Shown: in pieces, positions 19,196 through 29,016 of the stretch
How the letters are laid out: each line of letters starts with the position of its first letter
Position numbering within the stretch: position 1 is the first letter of the stretch
DNA from: Candidatus Megaera polyxenophila
GTDB taxonomy: Bacteria; Pseudomonadota; Alphaproteobacteria; Rickettsiales; Rickettsiaceae
Length of the DNA stretch: 64,000 nucleotides
Direction: 5' to 3'
NCBI GenBank assembly: GCA_037101405.1
Contig: AP017964.1
Span: forward strand, 744,001-808,000
Position numbers and translations under genes: made by a program
The notes under the pieces: model-generated
The model's input: the letters and a program-made list of their open reading frames with translations, nothing else
The model's database searches: none
Told to the model about the DNA's origin: nothing

Positions 19196-20710
19196 ATGTT
19201 AAAAGTTTCTTTCGAAAATAAAGACCTGGATAATAATGAGGCTATAGCAATTATTATCAATGACCAGCTAAAAATAGATTCTGAGACTCTGTTAATTGAT
19301 CAAAAACATCATGGACTTATATCTAAAACTATTAAGGATAAAAGAATTTTTAAACCAGAATACGGTTATTCAAAAATTCTAACCACAACAAATAAAGACG
19401 GCGAGGTACGTTACCTCATTTTAATTGCATTAGGTTCAGAAGATCATGTCTCAGAAGTAAGAATTGAGGAAATAGGGGGAAAAATCCACTTGCTTGCTAC
19501 TTCTTGTAAAGCATCTTCAGTTGGAATCCGGATACCAAATAAAGTAGGGCATCTTAAACAGGAAAAAATTGCAGCTTTGCTCGGCGGCGGAGCATTACTT
19601 GCTTCTTACAGATTTGATAAATACCAAACAATGAAAAGTAACGAGGAAAAATTCATCACCGAAGATTTTGACATCATAGTTGATGATCACGAACACGCTC
19701 TTAAACTTTTTGAAGAGCAAAAATCTTTGGCTTTAGGAGTATTCTTCGCTCGGGATTGCATCAATGAAGTACCAAATATCTTGTATCCAGAAAGTTATGC
19801 CGAAAGAATATTAGAAAAATTAGAACCACTTGGTATTGATGTAGATGTTCTGGGAGAAAGCCAAATGCGTAGCCTTGGTATGGGAGCGCTACTTGGAGTG
19901 GGCCAAGGTTCTTCTAACGAATCCAAATTAGTGGTTATGAAGTATAACGGATTAGACGATGATAGTGATCCAATATGTTTTGTTGGTAAAGGGGTAACCT
20001 TTGATACTGGTGGTATTTCATTAAAACCGGCTGCTGGTATGGGAGACATGAAATATGATATGGGCGGATCTGCTTCCGTAGTCGGGGTCATCAAAGCTCT
20101 AGCACTTAGAAATGCTAAAATTAATGTAGTTGGTATAGTAGGTTTGGTTGAAAACATGCCTGGAGGAAATGCCCAAAGACCTGGTGATGTCGTTAGGACT
20201 ATGTCTGGCCAAACTGTAGAAGTTCTAAACACCGATGCTGAAGGACGTTTAGTTCTGTGTGATTGCGTAACCTATCTCCAACAAAACTTTAAACCAGCTT
20301 GTATAGTGGATATAGCAACCTTAACGGGAGCAATTTCAATTTCTTTAGGTAATACATATGCTGGCTGTTACGCAAATGATGATGAACTAGCACACAAGCT
20401 GATTGCCGCCTCTCTTAAAACTAATGAAAAATTATGGCGTATGCCTTTGCACCCGGACTATAACGATATGCTCAAATCAACTGTTGCTGATATGGCAAAT
20501 ATTGGTTCTGAAAAAGGTTTAGCAGGTAGTTCTACTGCTGCACATTTTATAGGTCGCTTTATCAACACCGGAGTAAAATGGGCACATCTAGATATAGCAG
20601 GGGTTGCCTATGATAAAAAAGGAACAAATCCAATTTGCCCTAAAGGAGCTGTAGGTTTTGGCGTAAGATTATTAAATCAATTTGTAAAAGACAATTATGA
20701 GTCCAAATAA
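19196..20710 (+). CDS. pepA: Leucyl aminopeptidase (PepA)
   Basis: A 504-residue M17 dimetal leucyl aminopeptidase of normal length. It has an N-terminal macro-like domain (1-170) and a C-terminal catalytic domain. The signature NTDAEGRLVL (positions 343-352) supplies metal-binding Asp and Glu, and FVGKGVTFDTGGISLKP supplies the catalytic Lys and an Asp ligand. It removes N-terminal residues from peptides in the cytosol. A good promoter and a Shine-Dalgarno sequence precede the ATG. Its 3' end overlaps the start of the MipZ gene by 14 bp, so the two are likely co-transcribed. Confidence 0.96.
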   Translation: MLKVSFENKDLDNNEAIAIIINDQLKIDSETLLIDQKHHGLISKTIKDKRIFKPEYGYSKILTTTNKDGEVRYLILIALGSEDHVSEVRIEEIGGKIHLLATSCKASSVGIRIPNKVGHLKQEKIAALLGGGALLASYRFDKYQTMKSNEEKFITEDFDIIVDDHEHALKLFEEQKSLALGVFFARDCINEVPNILYPESYAERILEKLEPLGIDVDVLGESQMRSLGMGALLGVGQGSSNESKLVVMKYNGLDDDSDPICFVGKGVTFDTGGISLKPAAGMGDMKYDMGGSASVVGVIKALALRNAKINVVGIVGLVENMPGGNAQRPGDVVRTMSGQTVEVLNTDAEGRLVLCDCVTYLQQNFKPACIVDIATLTGAISISLGNTYAGCYANDDELAHKLIAASLKTNEKLWRMPLHPDYNDMLKSTVADMANIGSEKGLAGSSTAAHFIGRFINTGVKWAHLDIAGVAYDKKGTNPICPKGAVGFGVRLLNQFVKDNYESK

Positions 20711-21545
20711 GAAACCTCATATTTTTGTTGTTGGCAACGAAAAAGGCGGTGCTGGAAAAACTACATGTTCAATGCATTTGATTATAGGTTTGCTTGAGCG
20801 GGGGTATAACATCGCAAGTATTGATGTAGACTCTCGTCAGGGGTCATTAAGCAGTTATATAAATAATCGAAAATTGTATAACGATAAAAATCCTGATAAC
20901 AAAGTGCTGATGCCAGTGCATTTTCATATCCAGGAAAGCACAAAGCAGAACGTTACTGAAAAAGAAGAGGAAGAAAAAAATCGTTTTAATCAGATCCTAG
21001 ATCAGATTAAAGATTCTACAGATTACGTAGTAATTGATACGCCTGGAAGTTATACCCATTTGTCAAGATTTGCCCATTCTTATGCGGATACGGTAATTAC
21101 TCCCGTAAACGATAGTTTTCTAGATTTAGATGTAATGGCCAAAATAGACGGTGAAACCTTTGATATATTAAAACCATCCATTTACAGCCAAATGATGTGG
21201 GAACAAAAAATGGAAAGGGCAGCAAGGGATAAAGGCTCAATTGATTGGGTAGTGCTTAGGAATCGACTTGCAAACCTCGATGCTCATAATAAAAGAAACG
21301 TCAATGACACACTTGAGAAATTATCAAAAAGAATTTCTTTTCGTATTGCTCCTGGTTTTAGCGAAAGAGTTATTTTTAGGGAATTGTTTCCCCAAGGTTT
21401 GACTCTTCTTGATTTAAAAGTAGCAAATTTCAATAAAACTTTTAGTATTTCTCACGTAGCAGCAAGGCAGGAATTGAGATCCTTTCTTGAAGCTTTGGGA
21501 GTAAAAAACCTTGAGAAAAAAGAGGTAGTTGCAGCAGGATCATAA
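20697..21545 (+). CDS. mipZ: Division-plane positioning ATPase MipZ
   Basis: A 282-residue deviant-Walker ATPase. The P-loop GNEKGGAGKTT carries the extra signature Lys of the ParA/MinD superfamily, and VIDTPGSY is the second nucleotide motif. The opening PHIFVVGNEKGGAGKTTCSM and the segment DWVVLRNRLANLDAHNKRN are typical of alphaproteobacterial MipZ. MipZ forms a gradient from the chromosome poles and inhibits FtsZ polymerisation away from midcell. No parB or other partition gene is adjacent, which favours MipZ over a plasmid ParA. The start overlaps pepA by 14 bp. Confidence 0.88.
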   Translation: MSPNKKPHIFVVGNEKGGAGKTTCSMHLIIGLLERGYNIASIDVDSRQGSLSSYINNRKLYNDKNPDNKVLMPVHFHIQESTKQNVTEKEEEEKNRFNQILDQIKDSTDYVVIDTPGSYTHLSRFAHSYADTVITPVNDSFLDLDVMAKIDGETFDILKPSIYSQMMWEQKMERAARDKGSIDWVVLRNRLANLDAHNKRNVNDTLEKLSKRISFRIAPGFSERVIFRELFPQGLTLLDLKVANFNKTFSISHVAARQELRSFLEALGVKNLEKKEVVAAGS

Positions 21546-21631
21546 CATTTTTTTCGAATATTTTTTGCGACTGCCGGTAAAGATTTGGGTATAAATTAAT
21601 CTTTAAAAAGTGTACATATAGGGGAAGAGTT

Positions 21632-23740
21632 ATGCAGAAAATAGAAACGGTTTGCGTTATTGGAGCAGGAGTAATGGGGAGCGGTATTGCTGCCCAAGTT
21701 GCTAATTCTAAAACTAATGTTATTTTACTCGATATTGCCGATAATGAGTCAGGTAATAAAAATAAAATTGTAAATGATGCTTACGATAGGTTATTTACAC
21801 AAAAACCTGCCCCATTGTCCCATCCTAATTATGCAAAATATATAAAAATCGGGAACTTAGAAGATGACATTTCTCTAATAAGGGAAGCAGATTTAATTAT
21901 TGAAGTAATCGTTGAGAAACTGGAAATAAAGCATCAATTGTATGAATCTGTTAGTAAATACCTAAAACCAACAGCAATATTAGCATCCAATACCTCGACC
22001 CTACCTTTAGCGCAATTAAAGGAAAAACTTCCTGATAATGTCCGTAAAAATTTTGTGATTACCCATTTTTTCAATCCGCCAAGATATATGGAGTTAGTCG
22101 AGCTTATTACTGACTCTCAAACCTCTCGGGAAATGGTATCCGAATTATCCAATTTCCTTCAAAAATCACTGGGAAAAACAATTGTATATTGCAACGATAC
22201 ACCTGGTTTTATTGCTAATAGAATAGGCTGTTTTTTACTTGAATTAACAGTACGCAAAGGGATCAAAGAAAATTTGAATCCTGCACAAATAGATTATATT
22301 TTCTCAAAATTCCTAGGTTTTCCAAGTACTGGCATTTTCGGATTATATGACCTGATCGGTCATGATGTAATGAACTTAATATCTGCGTCATTATTAGAGT
22401 CCTTACCAAGTAGTGACAAATATCATCAAGCTTGTTTTCCTATTACATTTCTTGAAGAGATGAAAACCAGAAATTTTCTAGGAAGAAAATCAAGCAGTGG
22501 TTTTTATAGATTAATAAAAAATCTAGAAGGGAAAAGAGCGAAACAGGTAATTAATTTTGATAATTTAGATTATGATCCTCTTCCCTCTATCGTTGAATAT
22601 AAGGATATCCAAGAGGTTTTAAATTGCGGTGATAAATACAGTAAATTCGTATCTGATATCCTTGCCGATTTCTTTTCATATGTTATTTCTCTTATTCCAA
22701 CAGTAACCGAGAGCAAAACTGATATAGATAAAGCAATGAAGCTAGGATACAGTTTAAAATACGGGCCATTTGAGTTACTAAGTAAAATGCCAGATAAAGG
22801 AGAGAGGTGGTTGAAATTAAAAGAGCTTAACCAGAAAATTCCTGACAATATTAAAAATCACTCTTATGGCAAGGAACAGCAAGGCTATAAAATAATCTTG
22901 AATAATGATTCAGCTCGCTTGGAACTTATAGACAACCATCATGTTTTTGTTATTAAATCAAAAATGAATTCGTTAGACAGTAAGGTATTTAATTTAATGA
23001 TAGAGGCAATAGATTACTGTGAAAATAAAAACGAAGCTTTATATATATTTCCTTTAGGAGATAATTTTTCTGCTGGTGCCAACTTAAAATATTTTAAAGA
23101 AGCTATAGAGGGCAAAAATTTCAAACTAATAGAAGGACTCCTGCAGCTTGGTCAGAAAGCAATGCTACGCTTAAAGTATTCCAAGATTCCTGTTATATCT
23201 TGCGCTAGAGGATCAGCTCTCGGGGGGGGGTGTGAGATTCTCCTTCATTCAAATTTTGTAGTTGCTCATCAGAATTTAAATAGTGGGCTCGTAGAACTTG
23301 GTGTGGGTTTAATACCAGGCTGGGGGGGGACTAAAGAAATGTTCCTTAGAAGCCAGGGCAATAAAACCAAATTACTGGCGAACTTAAAAAATATACTTTT
23401 TCAGAATAAATCCAGTTCTGTAGACTATTTTGCTATAGATTATTCAGTAAAAACGGCAATCAACATGAATAAAAATTTAATTCTAGAACAAGCTTTTCAA
23501 GAAAAGTTCCAAAATGCTTATTCTAATAGCAGCCAAGTTGACCTACCTCAAATAAGTTTAATTAATGAAATGGATCATAGCGGTTTCGATAAATTACAAA
23601 TCGATATAATGAATTTTTTCCAAAAAATAATCGATAAAAAATCCGTAACTGAAGGCGAATTATTAGACTTGGAAAAAGAAAAATTCTTACAACTAGCATC
23701 TACTCCAATTAGCCTAGAAAGAATCAGTAAATTTGTGTAG
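21632..23740 (+). CDS. fadB: 3-hydroxyacyl-CoA dehydrogenase / enoyl-CoA hydratase fusion
   Basis: A 702-residue bifunctional beta-oxidation enzyme in FadN order, with the dehydrogenase first. Residues 1-290 carry [18 protein letters not shown], a Rossmann fold, and the catalytic-His region [16 protein letters not shown] second C-terminal dehydrogenase domain follows. Residues about 420-610 form a crotonase domain with [10 protein letters not shown] and [14 protein letters not shown], the oxyanion hole. Substrate would be short to medium acyl-CoA. A GGGGAAG ribosome site precedes the ATG. Two long G runs (nine at 23222-23230, eight at 23322-23329) encode the glycines of the crotonase core and stay in frame. 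No thiolase gene is adjacent. Confidence 0.88.
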   Translation: MQKIETVCVIGAGVMGSGIAAQVANSKTNVILLDIADNESGNKNKIVNDAYDRLFTQKPAPLSHPNYAKYIKIGNLEDDISLIREADLIIEVIVEKLEIKHQLYESVSKYLKPTAILASNTSTLPLAQLKEKLPDNVRKNFVITHFFNPPRYMELVELITDSQTSREMVSELSNFLQKSLGKTIVYCNDTPGFIANRIGCFLLELTVRKGIKENLNPAQIDYIFSKFLGFPSTGIFGLYDLIGHDVMNLISASLLESLPSSDKYHQACFPITFLEEMKTRNFLGRKSSSGFYRLIKNLEGKRAKQVINFDNLDYDPLPSIVEYKDIQEVLNCGDKYSKFVSDILADFFSYVISLIPTVTESKTDIDKAMKLGYSLKYGPFELLSKMPDKGERWLKLKELNQKIPDNIKNHSYGKEQQGYKIILNNDSARLELIDNHHVFVIKSKMNSLDSKVFNLMIEAIDYCENKNEALYIFPLGDNFSAGANLKYFKEAIEGKNFKLIEGLLQLGQKAMLRLKYSKIPVISCARGSALGGGCEILLHSNFVVAHQNLNSGLVELGVGLIPGWGGTKEMFLRSQGNKTKLLANLKNILFQNKSSSVDYFAIDYSVKTAINMNKNLILEQAFQEKFQNAYSNSSQVDLPQISLINEMDHSGFDKLQIDIMNFFQKIIDKKSVTEGELLDLEKEKFLQLASTPISLERISKFV

Positions 23741-23893
23741 CACATATGACTTTAATTAATAATAGAAGCACCAAGTTTAATGAAAGCTATATAAAATTCA
23801 GAATATTTACCAGAAGAAGGCTTGTTTGTTGTGGGTAAAAAACCAACCTAGTTAATCATTATAGCTAATCGTTATTTTTAAAGTTATAAATCT

Positions 23894-23921
23894 TTGGACA
23901 CTATGATAAACTGCTTATAAT
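23894..23921 (+). promoter_or_regulatory. Predicted promoter of the DsbA-like / F0 gene cluster
   Basis: TTGGAC (23894-23899) and TATAAT (23916-23921) are spaced by 16 bp. The -10 is a perfect consensus and lies 53 bp before the ATG of the DsbA-like gene. It could also feed the F0 genes downstream, which follow with very small gaps. Confidence 0.55.
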
Positions 23922-23974
23922 AAAAAAGTAGAATATACAGAAAAATACCTATTGGTTTCTAGAGGGGAGTTCTC

Positions 23975-24673
23975 ATGACACAAAAAATATTATTTTTAGC
24001 AATTGCTTTTACCTTAACTGCTTGTGACCAGGAGCAAGTAGTGGATGATCCAGCAAAAACCCAAATAGAAGAGTATACCAAGAAATTAAAAATCTGCGAG
24101 GAAGAAGATGGAAATAAGGATTATGTACGTAGTCTATCTGTAGTATCTACTGACGACATAGTTATTGGTGATCCAAAAAGTAAAATTGTATTAGTAGAAT
24201 ATTTTGCTCCAACTTGTCCTCATTGTGTGCATTACCATCAAAAAATATTTCCAGAAATAAAAGCAAAATATATTGATACTAATAAAATTGCCTATGTAAT
24301 CAGAGAATTTATCGGCAATAAACAAGATTTGGATGCCACTATTCTTGCAAGGTGCAGCGGCCATACCGATACTTATCTGAAATTTTTAGAAGTCATTTTA
24401 AATCAGCAAAATAACTGGGCCTTCAGCAAAAATTATCGTGAGATTTTAACTAATATAGGTAGTTTGGGTGGGGTTTCGCCAGAAAATTTTTCAACCTGCT
24501 TAAACGATCAAAATAAGATTAAAATACTAATGGAGAATACCAAACTAGTAACTAATTTGCCTACCTTTATCGGCACTCCTAGTTTTTTTATAAATGGAAA
24601 ACAATTTAATGAAAAATACACTTTTGAGGAATTATCAAAAGCTATTGATAAAGAATTAACTATTGATAATTAA
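23975..24673 (+). CDS. DsbA-family thiol oxidoreductase lipoprotein
   Basis: A 232-residue protein with a lipoprotein signal ending LTAC (Cys17), then a DsbA-type thioredoxin domain. The active site is CPHC (Cys81, Cys84) within VEYFAPTCPHCVHYH, and the cis-Pro loop is GTPSFFING. It would act in the periplasm on cysteine-containing exported proteins. Lipid anchoring makes it resemble the DsbA-like surface-tethered oxidoreductases of Rickettsiales rather than soluble DsbA. A strong ribosome site (GAGGGGAG) precedes the ATG. It is followed after 13 bp by atpI, so it may head the F0 operon. Confidence 0.88.
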   Translation: MTQKILFLAIAFTLTACDQEQVVDDPAKTQIEEYTKKLKICEEEDGNKDYVRSLSVVSTDDIVIGDPKSKIVLVEYFAPTCPHCVHYHQKIFPEIKAKYIDTNKIAYVIREFIGNKQDLDATILARCSGHTDTYLKFLEVILNQQNNWAFSKNYREILTNIGSLGGVSPENFSTCLNDQNKIKILMENTKLVTNLPTFIGTPSFFINGKQFNEKYTFEELSKAIDKELTIDN

Positions 24674-24686
24674 TTGCTTTTGAGTT

Positions 24687-24953
24687 ATGACAGATAATAA
24701 TATAGAAGGAGTAAAAAAAAGGATAGAAAAAATAAAAGAAGAACAACTCAGTATATCCTCCAAAAAACATGCCAGTTCTCCAATTATTGATATCGCATCA
24801 GAACTTGTTGCTGGTGTTATAGTTGGGGTAATAGTGGGGATTTTGCTCGATAAATTATTTAGTTCTAAACCTTTATTTCTTATACTTTGCATTATACTTG
24901 CTTCTATAGCGGCTTTCAGATCCATTTGGAGAAAATACATAAAAATTCATTGA
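24687..24953 (+). CDS. atpI: ATP synthase accessory protein AtpI
   Basis: An 88-residue small membrane protein with two TM segments (about 36-54 and 59-78). The glycine-rich GVIVGVIVGILLDKLF matches the AtpI / F0F1 gene-I family. AtpI assists assembly of the c-ring. It is the first F0 gene, 6 bp upstream of atpB. The long charged N-terminus (KKRIEKIKEEQ) is normal for the alphaproteobacterial version. Confidence 0.85.
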   Translation: MTDNNIEGVKKRIEKIKEEQLSISSKKHASSPIIDIASELVAGVIVGVIVGILLDKLFSSKPLFLILCIILASIAAFRSIWRKYIKIH

Positions 24954-24959
24954 ATTAAT

Positions 24960-25688
24960 ATGAAACACAGCCCTTTAGACCAATTTAAAATAAAAGAAAT
25001 AGCAAATATTCAATTATTTGGGCACGACGTTATTGTGACGAACTCAGCCTTATTTATGATTATAGCTAGCTTTTTTATCATTCTTTACTTTACTTTAGCT
25101 TTTAAGAACAAGAAATTAGTGCCAACAAGGTTGCAGCTTAGCGGGGAGTTATTCTACAATTTAATTACTGATACTGTAAATCAAAACGTAGGGGTTAAAG
25201 GCAAAAAGTTTGTTCCTTTAATTTTTACATTATTTATGTTTATTATGGTATGTAATCTGTTTGGTATGATACCCTATGGATTTACTGTTACCAGCCATAT
25301 TTCCATTACATTTGCACTTGCCATGATGGTGTTTTTACTAGTTACTTTACTCGGATTTATACTCCATGGATTTCATTTCTTCTCTCTATTTTTACCGGCC
25401 GGAACTCCATGGTGGTTAGCTCCTTTAATGGTATTAATTGAATTATTTGCTTATCTTGCAAGACCTGTAAGTTTGTCACTGCGTTTAGCTGCAAATATGG
25501 TTGCTGGTCATGTATTACTTAAAGTCATAGCTGGTTTTATTGTGTCTATGGCATTTTACTTGAAAATCTTCCCAATACCTTTTATTTCTGTATTGATAGG
25601 GTTTGAAATTTTCGTTGCAATTTTACAGGCTTACATATTTACTATATTATCATGTGTTTATTTAAATGATGCAATTAATTTACACTGA
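24960..25688 (+). CDS. atpB: ATP synthase F0 subunit a
   Basis: A 242-residue polytopic proton-channel subunit of standard alphaproteobacterial length. The essential Arg lies in [12 protein letters not shown], and the downstream helix [16 protein letters not shown] is the other conserved channel helix. It forms the two half-channels against the c-ring in the inner membrane. It follows atpI and precedes atpE by 97 bp in the normal F0 order. Confidence 0.96.
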   Translation: MKHSPLDQFKIKEIANIQLFGHDVIVTNSALFMIIASFFIILYFTLAFKNKKLVPTRLQLSGELFYNLITDTVNQNVGVKGKKFVPLIFTLFMFIMVCNLFGMIPYGFTVTSHISITFALAMMVFLLVTLLGFILHGFHFFSLFLPAGTPWWLAPLMVLIELFAYLARPVSLSLRLAANMVAGHVLLKVIAGFIVSMAFYLKIFPIPFISVLIGFEIFVAILQAYIFTILSCVYLNDAINLH

Positions 25689-25772
25689 TATATAAGTATA
25701 GCAGTCTTGCTGGTCTATATCGGGGAAAAGGATGATAGGACTTAGCTTTGATTTTAGTTAATTTAGAATTTC

Positions 25773-25779
25773 AAGGAGG
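25773..25779 (+). promoter_or_regulatory. Near-perfect Shine-Dalgarno of atpE
   Basis: AAGGAGG lies 6 bp before the atpE ATG at 25786. It is the strongest ribosome site in the F0 cluster and fits the need for about ten c subunits per complex. Confidence 0.75.
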
Positions 25780-25785
25780 AAAAAT

Positions 25786-26013
25786 ATGGAATCTATGATG
25801 GCTCTTAAATTTATCGGCGCTGGCCTTATGGCATTTGGAATGCTGGGTGCTGCTATTGGAGTAGGGAACATTTTCGGCTCATTATTAAACTCAATAGCTC
25901 GTAACCCTTCAGCATCTGACCAATTACAGCGTATGGCTTTTATCGGTGCTGGCCTTGCTGAAGCGATGGGGCTATTTTCCTTTGTTATCGCAATGTTGTT
26001 AATTTTTACATAA
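25786..26013 (+). CDS. atpE: ATP synthase F0 subunit c
   Basis: A 75-residue hairpin proteolipid. Helix 1 is glycine-rich ([18 protein letters not shown]), the polar loop is [10 protein letters not shown], and the proton-carrying Glu59 lies in [13 protein letters not shown]. It forms the rotating c-ring. Length and motif are canonical. It has a strong ribosome site and precedes atpX by 16 bp. Confidence 0.96.
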   Translation: MESMMALKFIGAGLMAFGMLGAAIGVGNIFGSLLNSIARNPSASDQLQRMAFIGAGLAEAMGLFSFVIAMLLIFT

Positions 26014-26029
26014 CACGAAGGAAATTTAT

Positions 26030-26506
26030 ATGCCTCAATTTGATGTATCGAGTTTTGGTACGCAGTTATTCTGGCTAACATTGGTTTTTGGAGTTCTTTA
26101 CATTGCAATAAGCAGAATAATTGCTCCAAAAGCCGAAAGTATAATGATAAATCGTAATCGTTATTTAGAAGAAAACATAATTGCTTCTGAAAATGATTAC
26201 GGTAAGGCTGAATCTTTGCGGAAAGAAAAGGAAATGAAACTCCGGGAATTCAACGTTGAAATTGAAAAATTTCGAAAAGAGGCTCTCGATTCGTTAGATG
26301 ACCATTTTGCAGATAGAAATGTAGAGCTGAGTAGAGTTTTATCTAAAAAAACTAAAGAATCTTTTTTAGATGCTCAAAAATACCTTACTTCTTTTCATCA
26401 ACACGAGAATAAATCTTGCATTGATTTAGCGGCATTTATAATTGAGAAAATTACTGACAAACCTGCTGACTTAAAGTTGCTAGAAAAAATTTATAGGGAA
26501 AAATAA
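26030..26506 (+). CDS. atpX: ATP synthase F0 subunit b'
   Basis: A 158-residue stator subunit with one N-terminal TM segment (FWLTLVFGVLYIAISRII) and a long charged coiled coil. It is the first of two adjacent b-type genes, the arrangement found in alphaproteobacteria, where b' (AtpX/AtpG) precedes b. With AtpF it forms the heterodimeric peripheral stalk. Its stop overlaps the first base of the atpF start codon. Confidence 0.9.
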   Translation: MPQFDVSSFGTQLFWLTLVFGVLYIAISRIIAPKAESIMINRNRYLEENIIASENDYGKAESLRKEKEMKLREFNVEIEKFRKEALDSLDDHFADRNVELSRVLSKKTKESFLDAQKYLTSFHQHENKSCIDLAAFIIEKITDKPADLKLLEKIYREK

Positions 26507-26982
26507 TGCATTTTTTTGATGAGAATTTCTGGATAGCAGTTAGTTTTATTGTTTTTTTATATTTTGCTTATAAACCTATCAAAAAAGCAATTATCAATTC
26601 TTTAGATGCTAAAATTAATGAGATAAAAGATAAACTAGCTCAAACTGAAAAAATTAAAGCTGAAGCTAAGCTACTCCTTGAAGAAACGCAAAAAGAGATG
26701 GAAAACTTTGAGGAATATAAACAGCAAATAATTAATAAAGCAAAAGCTAGTACTGAGAAATTGATTGAAAAAAGAACAAAAGAAATGGAAATAGCTTTGA
26801 CTCGAAAAAGCGAAGAGGCCGTTAAACTTATTGAAAATGAAAAATCAAAAATAACCCAGCAATTAAGGGATGAATTCACCGAAACTGTAATTAATTTAGT
26901 TCGCAGCTATTTAGCGGAATCAAAAAACAACGCTGTATCTGACGAAGAAATTATTAACAGGTTCATAAAGCAAAAGAATTAA
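26506..26982 (+). CDS. atpF: ATP synthase F0 subunit b
   Basis: A 158-residue stator subunit. The N-terminal TM segment is FWIAVSFIVFLYFAYKPI, followed by a continuous charged coiled coil to about residue 140. It is the last gene of the F0 cluster. The F1 genes are not in this window, so the ATP synthase operon is split, as in Rickettsiales. A tRNA-Ala gene on the opposite strand lies 36 bp downstream. Confidence 0.92.
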   Translation: MHFFDENFWIAVSFIVFLYFAYKPIKKAIINSLDAKINEIKDKLAQTEKIKAEAKLLLEETQKEMENFEEYKQQIINKAKASTEKLIEKRTKEMEIALTRKSEEAVKLIENEKSKITQQLRDEFTETVINLVRSYLAESKNNAVSDEEIINRFIKQKN

Positions 26983-27017
26983 CCTAGATAATAATTTTTG
27001 TCAAACCTAAACAAACA

Positions 27018-27093
27018 TGGTGGAGTCAAGGGGAATCGAACCCCTCACCTTTTGAATGCCATTCAAACGCTCTACCAACTGAGCTATGACCCC
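27018..27093 (-). tRNA. tRNA-Ala(GGC)
   Basis: The minus strand folds as a 76-nt cloverleaf: acceptor GGGGTCA/TGACTCC, D arm GCTCAGTTGGTAGAGC, anticodon stem TTTGA/TCAAA around loop ATGGCAT (anticodon GGC) and T arm AGGGGTTCGATTCCCCT. The 3' CCA is encoded in the DNA. One wobble G-U pair occurs in the acceptor stem. Confidence 0.95.
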
Positions 27094-27213
27094 ATCATTT
27101 AGTAACCCATTATAAATAAATATGCTTTATTTGCAATAGAGTTATTGAAGTTGTCAAAATAGTAAATATATAGTGAACATTAAAAACCTTAAGAAGCGAT
27201 AAAAAATAAAGTA

Positions 27214-27879
27214 ATGCCGGAATTTAATAAGCTAAACAGGACTTTCGCAAGAAGAATAGGTAAAAGACTTTCTAATCAAAATAAAGAACTTCTTGCAAAT
27301 GTTTTACCCACATACCTGTTTTCCAACGAATTGGTGACTTTTAAAAGTCACCAAAAAAAATATTTAGAAATTGGTTTTGGTATGGGAGAACACTTATTTA
27401 ATCAAATTGTTATAAACCCTGAAAATTTATATATTGGAGTTGAGGTTTACTTAAATGGTATAGCTAGTTTTTTGAAACTGGTTGCTAAAAGTCAAAACGA
27501 CAATTTCTTGATCTGGCCTAATGATGTAGATATGATATTAAAAGATATTCCGAACCGTTCCTTAGAAGGAGTTTATGTTTTGTTCCCAGATCCCTGGCAT
27601 AGAAGAAGGTATATGAAAAAACGCCTCATGAATAAAGAGCGCGTAGAATTTTTAAAGTCGAAATTGAAAACTGGCGGTTTTATAGCCTTTGCTTCTGATA
27701 TAGAAGATTATTTTGAAAATGTAAAAAAAATATTCTTGGAAGATAAAGAATTAATTATCCAAAACACCGATTTTTTGCTCCCGCATGCAGGCTATATAAT
27801 AACAAAATATCACCAAAAATCGATAAGAGAAAATAGAGAGGCCCAGTTTCTTCAAGCTATTCTTGCCAGAGAAACCTAG
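27214..27879 (+). CDS. trmB: tRNA (guanine-N7)-methyltransferase TrmB
   Basis: A 221-residue SAM-dependent methyltransferase that makes m7G46 in tRNA variable loops. Motifs are LEIGFGMGEHLFNQ (SAM site), NLYIGVEVYLNG, and VYVLFPDPWHRRRYMKKR, the TrmB hallmark with catalytic Asp. Length is normal. It is a single gene flanked by the tRNA and by a 386-bp gap with no intact gene. Confidence 0.94.
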   Translation: MPEFNKLNRTFARRIGKRLSNQNKELLANVLPTYLFSNELVTFKSHQKKYLEIGFGMGEHLFNQIVINPENLYIGVEVYLNGIASFLKLVAKSQNDNFLIWPNDVDMILKDIPNRSLEGVYVLFPDPWHRRRYMKKRLMNKERVEFLKSKLKTGGFIAFASDIEDYFENVKKIFLEDKELIIQNTDFLLPHAGYIITKYHQKSIRENREAQFLQAILARET

Positions 27880-28265
27880 ATTTATTTAGTATTGTTTTAT
27901 CTTGAATCAATACCAATTACAAAGGGACTTTAGAGCCGCTAGGTTTTCTGTTTTTTCGATACGTAATTTTAATTCAGATGTGGTTAGTTGTTATCTCCAG
28001 ATCTTCGAGGTAGATTCTTTTTTGCTTTGCTCTTTCTGCAGTAGATGTATATTCTGTGGTAGAAACTAACTTTCTAAATTTAATAGGTGTAGAGGTAATG
28101 TGGCCTTTCACGAATTTCAAATTACACACTATTTTAATAGAAATTTTGTGTTAATATCTGTTCTCATAGCCAAAAGTAAATACAAATCCTCTCGATTCAC
28201 CGTAACATTACGGGATATATCCACTATAATTACTTTTTTTGGAAGATGTCGCTAATCCTATCGGA
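27880..28265. other. 386-bp region with possible gene relic on minus strand
   Basis: No intact gene is visible. On the minus strand, codons from about 28256 to 28135 read as plausible protein (KKVIIVDISRN, then EDLYLLLAMRTDIN) before a stop, and another frame remains open for about 57 codons to about 27976. This looks like a decayed gene remnant of unknown family rather than random AT-rich DNA, but the support is weak. Confidence 0.3.
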
Positions 28266-28987
28266 TTATTCCTTAATCAGGTTTTTTAAATCCAGAAAGG
28301 CCGCTTCTAGATTAACGTAATCGCTTGATCTAAGCACTAAAGAAGTTCCATGTATACCTTCCCTTGTAAATGGGTAGCTTCCCATATCAACAGAAGGATA
28401 TTTATTTTGCAAAGCCTCAAAGCGTTCTGCTATTTTGCTTTCTCCAATCATCACAGTATGCGATGTACTACGTACAACCTTGCCATGTTCCAGAAAGGGG
28501 ATGATAGAATTTAGCATAGATTTCATAATATCGGGTACGCCTGCTAAACAATAAACATTGTTAATAGCAAAACCAGGTACTTTACTTACCTCATTTTTTA
28601 TGAAAGTACTTCCTTCTGGAATAAAAGCCATTTTTTCTCTGGCCTTATTCATTTCTCTCCCCGGCTTTGGTAAAATTGTTCTAAAAGGTTATAAATAGTT
28701 TCGCTACGAACGTAAGGTACACTAAAAGCTTCAGATATGGCAAGACTGGTAATATCGTCATGAGTTGGGCCGATCCCGCCAGTAGTAAAAACATAATTAT
28801 ATTTTTGACTCAACGCCAACACAGATTCTATAATAGCTTGTTTTTCGTCTGGAACAGTTCTAGCTTCTTTTATAGTTACCCCAATTTTTTCAAGGGTTCT
28901 TGCTATAGTTTGAGTATTGATGTCTAAAGTGCGGCCTGATAGTATCTCATTACCTATTATTAATACGGCCGCACTTGGGTTTTTCAT
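28266..28987 (-). pseudogene. CinA-like molybdopterin-binding-fold protein, split by frameshift
   Basis: Two minus-strand frames (28649-28987 and 28266-28652) together give a 240-residue CinA N-terminal-domain protein. The first part has VLIIGNEILSGRTLDIN and TTGGIGPTHDDITS, the MoaB/MogA-type fold motifs. The second resumes at NKAREKMAFIPEGS and includes CLAGVPDIMKSML. In related proteins these form one continuous sequence (RGEEMNKARE). Here a single missing base gives TGA/ATG as ATGA at 28649-28652. An ATGA overlap could in principle allow coupled translation of two pieces, so loss of function is likely but not certain. The family's pyrophosphatase or deamidase role is not assured for this short form. 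Confidence 0.8.
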
Positions 28988-29016
28988 ATAAGGTAAATTA
29001 AGTTATATTTTTATAT

